From: Pyxidicoccus xibeiensis
GTDB lineage: Bacteria > Myxococcota > Myxococcia > Myxococcales > Myxococcaceae
Assembly: GCF_024198175.1 (NCBI RefSeq)
Contig: NZ_JAJVKV010000003.1
Span: 496,001-560,000, forward strand
Direction: 5' to 3'
DNA length: 64,000 bases
Shown: one piece after another, positions 7,423 to 15,396 of the stretch
Layout of the letters: every line of letters begins with the position of its first letter
Numbering within the stretch: the stretch's first letter is position 1
Position numbers and translations under genes: made by a program
The notes under the pieces: model-generated
The model's database searches: none
Seen by the model: the letters and a program-made list of their open reading frames with translations, nothing else
Told to the model about the DNA's origin: nothing

Positions 7423-9444
7423 ATGAGCCTGCGATGGAACCGGAAGTGGGCGTTCTCGAGTTCCCTGATGGTCGCCCTGGGGGTATCCCAGGCAGTCGCG
7501 GACCCGTTGCCATTGCTGGACACGACAGCCCTCCGCTCGCCATTCACGGCGGCGTGTCAGGGCAAGCCGGACTCCACTCCGCTGCCGGTGGACCCGCGCA
7601 CCCTGGTGGTGCCGGGCGTCAACACGCCGGGGGCCGCGGTGCAATTCAACGCCTGGTGGGTGGACCTCCACGACCCGCCGGCGCCGTTCGTCTCGACGCT
7701 GGCTCCGAATCCGCAGACGTGCGGCGAGTTCCGCGCGAGCGCGGCCCGGGGCCGCTCGAACATGGAGACTCGCGCCTACTTCCAGCCGTTCAGCGACGCG
7801 AACGGCTACTACAACCTCTTCCGGCTCTGGGGCTATGTCTTCCGCCCCGCGGACTTCGACGAGCAGGTCATCAAGCGCTACGGGCTCGCCAAGGCGCCCT
7901 TCCGCAATCCCTATCCCATGCCCTGGGAGAACCCCAACCTCACCCAGGGCGGCAGCGGCCAGTTGCCGCTGGGCATGGTGCAGGAGCGGGACGCCAACGG
8001 GCGCTACACGGGCAAGATTGCGTCCAACTGCTCGGGCTGCCACGACTCGCGGTTCGGGACGGACCAGGAGGCGCCCTTCGCGTGGGGCCGCACGAACGAC
8101 GCGATTGATGCGGGCCTCATCCAGTCCGACTTCTTCCGCTCCGTCATCTGGGAGACGCCGCTCTTGCTCGCACCGGTGCCGTGGAGCGTGGGCCGCGGGA
8201 CGAGTGACGCCATCGGCATCGTCGACCTCCTGCCCGCCATCTTCGACATGGACTCGCTCGCCCTTGTGCCGAGCCTGCTCGAGTACTTCCCGACCCACGC
8301 CGGAGGCATGTCCCGGGCGCCCAACTGGTGGTACCGCGCGTTCAAGACGCGTCAGTTCTGGGACGGCGCGCTCACGTCGGACAACGTCCGCTCGGAGATG
8401 GCGTTCGGCATCGCGAACCTCGGCCGCACGGCGGCGCAGCGCCGCGCGCTGACGGCGGAGTTCGACGACAACGACAACTTCTTCCTCTCGCTCTCCCCGC
8501 CCGTCTATCCCAAGACGGTCAACACCGCGCTCGCCGAGCAGGGCGCCATCCTCTTCCACGAGCGGGACCTCTGGGCGAACGGTGCCAATGCCAACATCCC
8601 GAAGGCACCGGGCAACGGCTCCTGCGCGAGCTGCCACGGCGTCTACTCGCCGCGCCACGCCGCCAACCCGGCGTATCTACCGGACCCCCGCCTCAAGGGC
8701 ATCGCCGGCGTCATCACCCCCATCGAGACCATCCGGACGGACCCGGCGCGCGTGCAGTTGATGGCGGACGAGCGCAAGCGCAGGGCCTGGAACACCTCCT
8801 TCCTCGGCTACAACGACGAGGCCCCCGACCACGGCCCCTTCTACGACGACCCCATCACCAGCGCCCTGCGCCGAGTGCCGCGCAGCAGGTACGACAACGG
8901 CACCGGGCCCGTCTTCTCTCCCGTGGGCCCGAACGAGTGGATTGAGCCGTTCGGCTACGTCGCGCCGCCACTGTACGGCGCGTGGGCCTCCGCCCCCTTC
9001 TTCCACAACGGCAGCGTGCCCTCCCTCTGGGAGGTGCTGAAGCCGTCGGACCGCCGGGCGGTGTGGAAGCGTCAGCAGTCTCCGGCCAACTCGCTGGGGA
9101 CCAACGCGGGCTATGACGGGAGCTTTGCGTCGTATGACTTCGCGAAGCTCGGCTGGAAGGTGACGCCCCTGGCCTGCGGTGACGTCCCGGCCAATGACCC
9201 GTTCATCCCCTGCAGCCAGGAGATGGCGACGGTCGACGTGCTCTTCGCGAACATCGCCAACCTCGCCGCCAACTACAACTCGCTTGCCTACCAGTCACCG
9301 CCACCCATCACCCAGAAGCAGATCCGCTCGCGGATGATCTTCAACTCGCACCTCTACGGGCTCGGCAACGAGGGGCATGACTTCACCCAGTCGCTCTCCG
9401 ACAGCGAGCGCTGGGCCCTCATCGAATACATGAAGACGCTCTGA
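7423..9444 (+). CDS. roxA: RoxA/RoxB-type dihaem c-type rubber oxygenase homologue
   Basis: A 673-residue exported protein (signal peptide to about residue 27, ending SQAVADP). Two c-haem attachment motifs are present, CSGCH at 203-207 and CASCH at 401-405. Their spacing of 198 residues is nearly that of the rubber oxygenase RoxA of Xanthomonas/Steroidobacter 35Y, and the total length agrees too. The region after haem 2 contains APFFHNGSVPSLWEVL, typical of the MauG/cytochrome-c-peroxidase superfamily. RoxA and RoxB cleave poly(cis-1,4-isoprene) outside the cell by dioxygenation, and homologues are known from myxobacteria. Activity on rubber or another polyene is inference; a generic dihaem peroxidase is less likely because of length and motif spacing. 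Confidence 0.8.
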   Translation: MSLRWNRKWAFSSSLMVALGVSQAVADPLPLLDTTALRSPFTAACQGKPDSTPLPVDPRTLVVPGVNTPGAAVQFNAWWVDLHDPPAPFVSTLAPNPQTCGEFRASAARGRSNMETRAYFQPFSDANGYYNLFRLWGYVFRPADFDEQVIKRYGLAKAPFRNPYPMPWENPNLTQGGSGQLPLGMVQERDANGRYTGKIASNCSGCHDSRFGTDQEAPFAWGRTNDAIDAGLIQSDFFRSVIWETPLLLAPVPWSVGRGTSDAIGIVDLLPAIFDMDSLALVPSLLEYFPTHAGGMSRAPNWWYRAFKTRQFWDGALTSDNVRSEMAFGIANLGRTAAQRRALTAEFDDNDNFFLSLSPPVYPKTVNTALAEQGAILFHERDLWANGANANIPKAPGNGSCASCHGVYSPRHAANPAYLPDPRLKGIAGVITPIETIRTDPARVQLMADERKRRAWNTSFLGYNDEAPDHGPFYDDPITSALRRVPRSRYDNGTGPVFSPVGPNEWIEPFGYVAPPLYGAWASAPFFHNGSVPSLWEVLKPSDRRAVWKRQQSPANSLGTNAGYDGSFASYDFAKLGWKVTPLACGDVPANDPFIPCSQEMATVDVLFANIANLAANYNSLAYQSPPPITQKQIRSRMIFNSHLYGLGNEGHDFTQSLSDSERWALIEYMKTL

Positions 9445-9479
9445 GCACCGGGCTTCGACGTCTGGGAAAGGGCGAGGCG

Positions 9480-9508
9480 GCGGGTTCGATTCCCGCCGCC
9501 TCCACATT
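9480..9508 (+). repeat. att-like repeat copy 1: tRNA/tmRNA 3' end (T-arm + acceptor)
   Basis: Bases 9480-9506 fold as the 3' end of a tRNA-like RNA: a 5-bp T-stem GCGGG/CCCGC around loop TTCGATT, then acceptor strand CGCCTCC, A and CA. No matching 5' half (GGAGGCG) occurs at tRNA distance upstream, so it is a 3' fragment. Bases 9483-9508 are identical to 15293-15318 in the same orientation (26 of 26), which is how attL/attR look after integration at a tRNA or tmRNA 3' end. Confidence 0.65.
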
Positions 9509-9673
9509 TCAGGTCGTGATCACGGCTGGTTGGCAGCACCTTCCAGCCGTGTTGCGTCTATACATCGACCTCGACCAGCCCTCATCCGACAGCTGGGAGC
9601 GTCTTCAGCGCGACTTGGATTCGATACGCGACCGGATGTAGATGCTGCCTGGGAAGGATGGTAGGCCTTCGGC
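9509..9673 (+). other. Short region with a 41-codon GTG-initiated ORF
   Basis: Directly after the tRNA-like end, GTG at 9516 opens a 41-residue frame to the TAG at 9639-9641 (ending RLQRDLDSIRDRM). It may be the tail of a lost gene. No motif is recognisable and codon bias is weaker than in neighbours. Confidence 0.25.
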
Positions 9674-9940
9674 ATGCATTGGTCCATCTACGCCGACCTC
9701 TCCAGGGGACTCTCCCCCGAGGAGCGCTCGGCCATCGCTGCGGCTCTCGACGCGGTCGTTCCCTCTGGCGGGTGCGTAGGACTCCAGAATGGTAGCGTCG
9801 AAGAGGTGTACTTCACCTTGGAGGCAGGCAGCGAGGCTGAAGCCAGGGCCGAGGCGCACCGCCATGTGGAGGTCGTCCTCCGCAACGCTGACGTGAAGGC
9901 TGAATACAGCATTCAAGTCGAGCCCATGCCTGGGACCTGA
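9674..9940 (+). CDS. Small hypothetical protein, 88 aa
   Basis: An acidic 88-residue protein starting MHWSIYADLSRGLSPEE, with no signal peptide or membrane helix. The pattern of short helices and strands (VYFTLEAGSEAEARAEA, then VEVVLRNADVKAEYSIQV) looks like a folded alpha/beta domain. I do not recognise the family. It is the first gene inside the segment bounded by the tRNA-end repeats and is followed by a stem-loop that may end its transcript. Confidence 0.55.
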   Translation: MHWSIYADLSRGLSPEERSAIAAALDAVVPSGGCVGLQNGSVEEVYFTLEAGSEAEARAEAHRHVEVVLRNADVKAEYSIQVEPMPGT

Positions 9941-9983
9941 AACGCAGAGACCTTCAGGAGACGCGTGAGAGCCTGAAGGCACC

Positions 9984-10023
9984 GGGGCCGGAGACCGCTG
10001 CGATTCCATCGGCTTCCGGCCCC
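9984..10023. terminator. 9-bp stem-loop after the 88-aa gene
   Basis: GGGGCCGGA (9984-9992) pairs exactly with TCCGGCCCC (10015-10023) around a 22-nt loop, 44 nt after the stop of the 88-aa gene. The stem is strong but there is no following T-run, so it is either an unusual terminator or a structural leftover. Confidence 0.35.
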
Positions 10024-10030
10024 GATTGAA

Positions 10031-10056
10031 GTGTCCCCGACGGGATTCGCACCCGT
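10031..10056 (-). pseudogene. tRNA 3'-end remnant
   Basis: Read on the minus strand this is a tRNA 3' end: T-stem ACGGG/CCCGT, loop TGCGAAT (normally TTCGAAT), acceptor CGGGGAC, then A. There is no CCA and no 5' half nearby. It differs from the usual tRNA T-loop at one position and is read as debris rather than a functional gene. Confidence 0.4.
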
Positions 10057-10060
10057 GTGG

Positions 10061-10213
10061 CTCAGCCTCGAGCCCATCGTCGCGGCGCTGTGTGAGTGGG
10101 GCCGCCGTCATGCGACGGAGCTCGACGCGCTCGAGCGGCGCGAGGAGCCGCCCGGGCCCGCGGCAGGTGACGCCCTGGGCGCGGCACGAAGTGGCTCAGC
10201 GCGCCCCGCGTAA
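10061..10213 (+). pseudogene. Remnant of an HxlR-family regulator (C-terminus)
   Basis: The peptide LSLEPIVAALCEWGRRHATE closely matches the C-terminal dimerisation helix of HxlR-type winged-helix regulators (pattern L.PV..AL..WG..H). Everything upstream, including the DNA-binding domain, is gone and replaced by the tRNA-like fragment. A GTG at 10031 keeps the frame open, but that part reads as translated tRNA. It ends 4 nt before the convergent lipoprotein gene. Confidence 0.5.
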
Positions 10214-10217
10214 GCGG

Positions 10218-11636
10218 CTATTCTCGCCCCTGGGGATTGCGCGCCTTGCCCGAGCGTTCGAGGAGGAGCCGCTGCGTCTCGTTGCCCTCGGTGGTGCCCC
10301 CTTCCCGCTCCAGGATGTAGTCGAAGAGCGAGTCCTCCTCCACCGTCACGGGCGAGCCCGCCTTCAGCCCCGGCACCTCCGCCGGCTCGCTGGTCAGCAG
10401 GCCATGGAGCAGGCCGCCCTCCCACCGCGTGACGTGGACCCACATCCACTCGAGGCCCCCGTCACGCGTGGTGAAGCGGGCCTTCACGAACAGCTTCGAC
10501 TCCAGCTCCAGTCCCTCCTGGAAGCGCGGCTTGATGCGCGTGAGCAGGGCCTCCACGGCGCGGCGGCTCGCGGCCAGCAGCTCCGGGTCATCCTCGACAT
10601 GGACAATCTCGGCTTGCGCGCCGAATACCTCGGCGATGGCGGCGTAGGGGCGCTCCGAGGGGCTGTCGCCAGGCCGAGCCTGGAAGATGATTTCCAGCAG
10701 CCGGTTCTCACCGTCCACGTCGCTCGGGTCCACGGGGAGCAGGCCCATCAAGGTGCGCCGGGGTGCCCCGGGCGCAACCTGCCCCAGCAGGGCCTCGCGA
10801 TAGGAGGCGAGCTTCAGCGCGTCCACGGCGACGGGGAAGGCCCCATCCTCGCGGATGGCGGTGCCTTCGAGCATGAGCTGGGCGGCGAGGTTCATGAACG
10901 TGCCCACCATGCCCGCGAGCGGCGCTGGGACCTGCTGCACCCCCAGGTCCGGGAGGCCGAAGGTGCCCAGGCCCGAGGTGACGAGCCGCACGGTGCCGTC
11001 CCATTCCGCGTAGACACGGGTATTGAAGTGGCGAGCCAGCAGCGGCTCGCCGCCGTCCCAGTCCTCGAGCCGGCGCTCGTGCCAGTCCTCCACGGAGAAG
11101 AACTCCCCGGCATGCTCGTCCCACAGCAGCCCGCCGCTGGCGCGGGCCAGCTCCAGCGCCAGCTCGTGCGCCTGCCGCACCGCCTCGAAAGCCGGGGGCT
11201 CGGTGGTGAACTCCAGGACGGTGACGCGCTCGGAGGCCGCGAGCTGCGCCTGCGCCTGGGGAGAGAGGCCGCGCGCGGCGATTTCCAGCATCCCCTGCTC
11301 GGGAAGAGGATGGTCCTTCAGGGCCCGCTCCGAGGCGCGCACGGTGGGCAGGGGCGCCGCCCCCCGGCCCTCCCCAGCGAGCCGAAGCGCGGTGAAGCGC
11401 TCGCGCACCAGCTCCTCCACCTTCGAGAGGACTGGGATGCCGGGCTTCGGCGTATGGACGACGGCGAAGCGAAACGTGGCACGAGGAGAGAAGAGCGGGC
11501 CTGGAGGCAGCGGCGGGGGAATCTGCCGGAGAGCCGCCGCCCGGGTGGCACAGCCCGAGAGCACGAGCGCACAGGCCACCGCTCCCCAGAACCCCACGAA
11601 GCCCAACCGCCTGGCGCTCACATCGCGCATGCTCAT
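10218..11636 (-). CDS. Lipoprotein with C-terminal DUF2314-like domain
   Basis: A 472-residue protein. ATG at 11636 gives a lipoprotein signal ending in LVLSGC; the longer open frame upstream lacks signal character. The last ~90 residues (LFVKARFTTRDGGLEWMWVH, HGLLTSEPAEVPGLKAGSPV) match the DUF2314/YegJ pattern, in which an EHMW-V strand and a G.L.NEP turn are conserved. The ~350 residues before it are not recognised; they contain a repeated charged alpha/beta pattern. Probably anchored in the outer membrane or periplasm. Function unknown. Confidence 0.75.
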   Translation of the reverse strand: MSMRDVSARRLGFVGFWGAVACALVLSGCATRAAALRQIPPPLPPGPLFSPRATFRFAVVHTPKPGIPVLSKVEELVRERFTALRLAGEGRGAAPLPTVRASERALKDHPLPEQGMLEIAARGLSPQAQAQLAASERVTVLEFTTEPPAFEAVRQAHELALELARASGGLLWDEHAGEFFSVEDWHERRLEDWDGGEPLLARHFNTRVYAEWDGTVRLVTSGLGTFGLPDLGVQQVPAPLAGMVGTFMNLAAQLMLEGTAIREDGAFPVAVDALKLASYREALLGQVAPGAPRRTLMGLLPVDPSDVDGENRLLEIIFQARPGDSPSERPYAAIAEVFGAQAEIVHVEDDPELLAASRRAVEALLTRIKPRFQEGLELESKLFVKARFTTRDGGLEWMWVHVTRWEGGLLHGLLTSEPAEVPGLKAGSPVTVEEDSLFDYILEREGGTTEGNETQRLLLERSGKARNPQGRE

Positions 11637-11870
11637 CCTCACGCCCTGTTCGAAGAAGGTAGGTGACGGCAACCTACCACCCGGAGAGGGCGCTTCGTCA
11701 CCGCCACTGGGGCCAACTGCGACGTCGAGCTCCGCGGGTCCAGGTCGCCCACCACCGGCCCCTGTGACTGTGCCTCGAACGGTCAGTGCACCTGGCAGCA
11801 ACACCTGAGTTGCTGCTTTTCGTTGTTCAGGCACCAAACACAGCGCGGGAGAGGGTTCCGCCGCGAAGAA

Positions 11871-13106
11871 CTACGTGCCCTGACGTCCCTCGGAGATTCC
11901 CGAGCGCACCCAGTGGTCGAAGGCCGCAGGGTAGTCCGTGCCGTAGGCTTCGCGCACGTCCCAGTAGCGGTTGAGGTACGCGGTCACATCGAACTCCGTC
12001 GAGCCGCGCCGGCCCTCGGCGGGGAGGCCCTGGTAGCGCCAGTGCTCGAGCGCCGCCAGGTAATCGGTCCCGTAGGCATCGCGGAGGTCCTGGTACCGCC
12101 CCAGATAGTACTGGACGTCGAACTCACGCGAGCCGCGTCGGCCCTCACCGGGGAGGCCGTGCGCCACGAAGTGGTGGACCGCCTTGCGCGCATCCGTGCC
12201 GTAGGCATTGCGGAGGTCTGTGTGGAAGTTGAGGTAGAACTGCGCATCGAACTCACGCGAGCCGCGCCGGCCTTCGCGCGGCAGCCCCGCGCTCAGCCAG
12301 TGCAACCGGGCCTGCTCGGTGTCGTCGCCGAAGGCCGCGTGCAGGTCCGTGTGGATCGAGAGGTACAGGTTGGCGTCAAAGACGAGCGGGTCGACCCATC
12401 GACCGTTCTTCCCGTAGAAGCGGTTCACGCCCTCGATGTCGGTCCACGACAGGATTCCGCGCCCGTTGCGAACGGCGTTGCAGTAGTTCATCACCGAGTC
12501 CCAGTCGAACTCGCCGACCTCGGTGTCACCGTTGCTGCCTTGCGACGCATCCGTGCACGCCGCCGGCTTGTCGTCGCGATTGTGTTCATGGGCAAAGCCG
12601 AGCGCGTGTCCGAACTCGTGAACCGCGGTGGAGCGGATGCAGTCCTCGCGCGAGAAACCAGAGGAACACGTCTTGGGCGAGGTCGCGCTTCCCCATGTGT
12701 TGAGGTTGACGCCGTTGACGACGCCGTTCAGGCTCGTGCCGAGCCCACTCGTGAAGCCTCCCGCGTCCTGCATCCGTACGCGAAGACCCTTGCTCGACCC
12801 GGTGCACGCATTCCAGCCGGTGAAGCGAACGGAGCTGACAGCCTCCCACGAGTCTCGCAGTGACGCGATGACCCACTCGCGCTCCTGGGCCGTGCCGCCG
12901 CTCTCCCAGCAGACAGCGATGGTGGGCGAGGACCACACCTTGTTCGAGGCGACGTAGAGGTCTTGCCCCATCGTGACGACCTCCTGCTCCACGGGCTCCA
13001 GCGTGGGGGCCTCTGGCCCACACCCCATCCACGTGAGTCCGGCGGCCAATCCCAGCCAGGCGATATGCGGGCCCTTCATCCATGTATTCACAACGTGCGT
13101 CGACAT
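11871..13106 (-). CDS. Secreted zinc metalloprotease (metzincin) with C-terminal 43-residue repeats
   Basis: A 411-residue lipoprotein (lipobox LTWMGC, Cys29) with GGAGG 10 nt before the ATG. The catalytic domain has the metzincin zinc motif HEFGHALGFAH (His163, Glu164, His167, His173) and a Met-turn SVMNY (Met206), as in astacins and matrixins. Residues 243-411 are four repeats of about 43 residues (pattern FD..YL....DLR.AYGTD..AA..HW...GLP.EGRRGS). Those may bind a surface or polymer. It lies in the segment bounded by tRNA-end repeats, among other exported proteins. Confidence 0.88.
   Translation of the reverse strand: MSTHVVNTWMKGPHIAWLGLAAGLTWMGCGPEAPTLEPVEQEVVTMGQDLYVASNKVWSSPTIAVCWESGGTAQEREWVIASLRDSWEAVSSVRFTGWNACTGSSKGLRVRMQDAGGFTSGLGTSLNGVVNGVNLNTWGSATSPKTCSSGFSREDCIRSTAVHEFGHALGFAHEHNRDDKPAACTDASQGSNGDTEVGEFDWDSVMNYCNAVRNGRGILSWTDIEGVNRFYGKNGRWVDPLVFDANLYLSIHTDLHAAFGDDTEQARLHWLSAGLPREGRRGSREFDAQFYLNFHTDLRNAYGTDARKAVHHFVAHGLPGEGRRGSREFDVQYYLGRYQDLRDAYGTDYLAALEHWRYQGLPAEGRRGSTEFDVTAYLNRYWDVREAYGTDYPAAFDHWVRSGISEGRQGT
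11874..12380 (-). repeat. Four tandem 129-bp coding repeats in the metalloprotease gene
   Basis: Repeat units begin at codons 243, 286, 329 and 372. Each contains AYGTD (AFGDD in the first) and ends EGRRGS (EGRQGT in the last), so the array seems to have grown by tandem duplication with the most divergent copies at the ends. Confidence 0.75.
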
Positions 13107-13287
13107 GCTGTGTGCCTCCAGTTGCTTGCCAAAAGAACGTTCAGGCGCTGGCGCTGAATAGCCGTTGGCGCACGTTCGGGTTTAGCAATACGTGCCAAGC
13201 GATTACGTCTTCACGCCAGCAGCAGTCGCTGTCACGTGAGCTCCATGAGAACTCACTCCAGTTCCTTGGAAGACGGAAGTCCTCGCC

Positions 13288-13461
13288 ATGTCCCGCCCCG
13301 ACAGGCCCAGGTGCCCGACCCGAGTCCACCTGACGGGACGGCGCCTGGAGGTCCTCCTGGACGTGGTCGAGCACCTGGTGCGGGAGCGGAAGGCCCTGGG
13401 GCTCGACGACGGGGACCTCAGGACGCTTCGGGCGCGCGTCTCCGGTTCTCCGCGGGGGTAG
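13288..13461 (+). CDS. Small ORF, 57 aa, hypothetical
   Basis: ATG at 13288 opens a 57-residue frame (MSRPDRPRCPTRVHLTGRRL, then LEVLLDVVEHLVRERKALGL) ending at TAG 13459-13461. Almost every codon ends in G or C, as in the large genes here, which supports coding. The middle looks like an amphipathic helix. No family is recognised. It lies between two minus-strand genes in a 414-nt gap. Confidence 0.5.
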   Translation: MSRPDRPRCPTRVHLTGRRLEVLLDVVEHLVRERKALGLDDGDLRTLRARVSGSPRG

Positions 13462-13520
13462 CGAGGCGCGCATGACCGACAAAGACGTCGGCCCCTCGAA
13501 GTGAAACGACGGCCGGCTGA

Positions 13521-14927
13521 CTACGGGGCCGGAACGAAGACCACGTCGACCCAGTAGTTCGCCGAGGTGGCCTCGTTCGGGAAACCACCGCCGGTGGTCT
13601 TCTGGAGCCCGTTGCCATTCGCCGCAGGCGAGGACGGCGCGTGCAGCGGCGGCGCGTCGACGCCCGCGGTGGCGAAGTAGTTGCCGGTGTACGCCGGGTA
13701 GCCGGTGGGCGCGAAGTACGAGACGACGTAGGGGGTGTTCGCGGCGATCTGCACCGGCGTGGCGAACGCCAGCTCGCGCCAGCCCCACGCCTGCTCACCC
13801 GCGCTGGTGGCGGTGGTGCCGATCAGCGTGCCGTTCGCGGTCCAGAGGTGGCCGACATGCGCGTCGGAGTTGGTCAGCCCCTTGTAGTAGCGAACCGCGG
13901 TGATCTGCCCGGCCACGTCGGAGCGGAACTTCACTCCGTACTCGGACGCGTACGGGGCATAGAGGATGTTCGCCGGCCCGTTGGCGGCCGTCCACAGACT
14001 GCACCCGGTGCAGCCGGTGTTGGAACCGGTGGTGACCGAGACCGGCGCCGACGACGGTCCGACGTTGCCGTGCACGTCGCGACCGCGAACGCTGTAGCGG
14101 TAGGTGGTCGACGGCGCGACGCCGTTGTCGCGGAACGAGGCCACGCCGGTGCCGAGCACCGCGACGAGCTCGGAGTTCCGGTAGACGAGGTGGTGGGTGA
14201 CGTTGTGGCGCGACTCGCCGCAGCCCTCGCTGGCGCCCCACCACGAGAGGTCGACCGCGAAGGCCGCCAGCGGCGCGGCCTCGAGGTTCGAAGGACGGGT
14301 GGGCAGGCCGCACGAGGCGTAGCTGGTGGTCGGGGTGTAGATTACGTCCACGCCGTAGTCCGAGTTACGCCAGGCGTTGTTCGGGAACGACGAGGTCGAG
14401 CCATACTGAAACACGCCGCCGCCGCTCGGAACGACGAGCGGGGAAGCTTCGACGCCGGAGACCATCGCGTCGTAGGTGTAGGAGTACTGGCCCACCGGCG
14501 CGTGGTATGAGGCGACGTACTGGACGTTCGCGCTCACCGCGACCGGCGACGCGAAGCGGACCTCCTGCCAGCCGGTGCTGGTCTCGTTGACGAAGGTGGC
14601 CGACGCGAGCAGCTGGCCGGTGGGACCCCAGAGGTTGCCGACGTGAGTCCCGGTGTTGCCCGGGCCCTTGTAGAAGCGAACGCCCTTCACCGTGCCGTCG
14701 AGCGTCGGGCTGAACTGCACCCCGAGCTCCACCGCGCTGCCGTCGTTGGCCGTCGCGTTCGCCGGGACCGCCGAGGCCGGGAACACCGTCCACTCGTTCG
14801 AGGCGAGCACCGCCTCGCGAACCGCGTCGACCGTGGGCTTCGGCTCGCCAGCCGGCTCCTGATTGCACGCAATCCCGAGGACCGCGAGCGCCGCCACAAC
14901 TCCGTTACGAATCAAGGCTGTCTGCAA
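13521..14927 (-). CDS. Lipoprotein with two DUF4082 domains flanking a fibronectin-III-like domain
   Basis: The TTG at 14927 is the best start: AGGAG lies 9 nt upstream and it gives a clean lipoprotein signal ending VLGIAC (468 residues). An ATG at 14990 would bury the signal under 21 extra residues. Two DUF4082 modules are visible, each with a VRFYKG or VRYYKG strand, HVG.LW and W.E..FA.PV; they occur in carbohydrate-associated surface proteins. Between them is an FN3-like stretch (STTYRYSVRGRDVHGNVG). Probably a cell-surface or secreted binding protein; no catalytic residues seen. Confidence 0.82.
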   Translation of the reverse strand: MQTALIRNGVVAALAVLGIACNQEPAGEPKPTVDAVREAVLASNEWTVFPASAVPANATANDGSAVELGVQFSPTLDGTVKGVRFYKGPGNTGTHVGNLWGPTGQLLASATFVNETSTGWQEVRFASPVAVSANVQYVASYHAPVGQYSYTYDAMVSGVEASPLVVPSGGGVFQYGSTSSFPNNAWRNSDYGVDVIYTPTTSYASCGLPTRPSNLEAAPLAAFAVDLSWWGASEGCGESRHNVTHHLVYRNSELVAVLGTGVASFRDNGVAPSTTYRYSVRGRDVHGNVGPSSAPVSVTTGSNTGCTGCSLWTAANGPANILYAPYASEYGVKFRSDVAGQITAVRYYKGLTNSDAHVGHLWTANGTLIGTTATSAGEQAWGWRELAFATPVQIAANTPYVVSYFAPTGYPAYTGNYFATAGVDAPPLHAPSSPAANGNGLQKTTGGGFPNEATSANYWVDVVFVPAP

Positions 14928-15289
14928 GATGCCGCACTCCTGCCAGGGGTACTTGCGCCGTATACCCACCCTCACAGGCGATGCCTTCAAAATTCAAACA
15001 TCGCAATTCAATCTTCCCGCGAAATGGGAATTCGTTCAGGCGCGATCCATTGTCAACGGGAGCCGACACCTGTCCCCGCGAGAGGACCGGTGCCGGGGCG
15101 ATTTGCTACGGCCCGACCTCGAAGAGGAACGGGGCGTGATCGCGGGTTGACCCTGTGGGGCCGCATGTGCCCCTCCAGCGGAGATGAGAACAGAGCAAGC
15201 CCGGATGGGGCGACACAACGAACCGACGTGAGTTCAACGCGATAGCGGGTAACAGCGTGTCCTGTCTGGGGTTTCCTATCGCCTTGTCC
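14928..15289. other. Non-coding stretch before repeat copy 2
   Basis: About 360 bases without a convincing gene. The first ~130 are AT-richer than the surroundings and probably hold the promoter of the minus-strand DUF4082 gene; TTGACA on the minus strand (15052-15057) is a possible -35 but no good -10 follows. Short frames across the region give peptides typical of translated tRNA debris. Confidence 0.4.
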
Positions 15290-15318
15290 GCAGGTTCGAT
15301 TCCCGCCGCCTCCACATT
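15290..15318 (+). repeat. att-like repeat copy 2: degenerate tRNA/tmRNA 3' end
   Basis: Bases 15293-15318 match 9483-9508 exactly. The T-stem has one mismatch (GCAGG against CCCGC), while loop TTCGATT and acceptor CGCCTCC are intact. No 5' half precedes it. Together with copy 1 it bounds 5.8 kb of cargo. Confidence 0.6.
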
Positions 15319-15396
15319 GACCAGTTATCAACCCCACCTGCTGGGCGGACTCGGCGAGGAGGCGGCACTTCAATCCCCCTCCGGGTTCTTCATCGA

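Noticed and set aside
5128-8658. Long minus-strand open frame antisense to the WD40 and RoxA genes
   Set aside because: A shadow frame: low-complexity Arg/Pro/Gly-rich translation with no domains, opposite two clear genes, typical of very GC-rich DNA.
10031-10213. A 60-residue gene starting at GTG 10031
   Set aside because: Its first ten residues are the translation of a tRNA 3' end and the rest is an HxlR tail; there is no complete domain.
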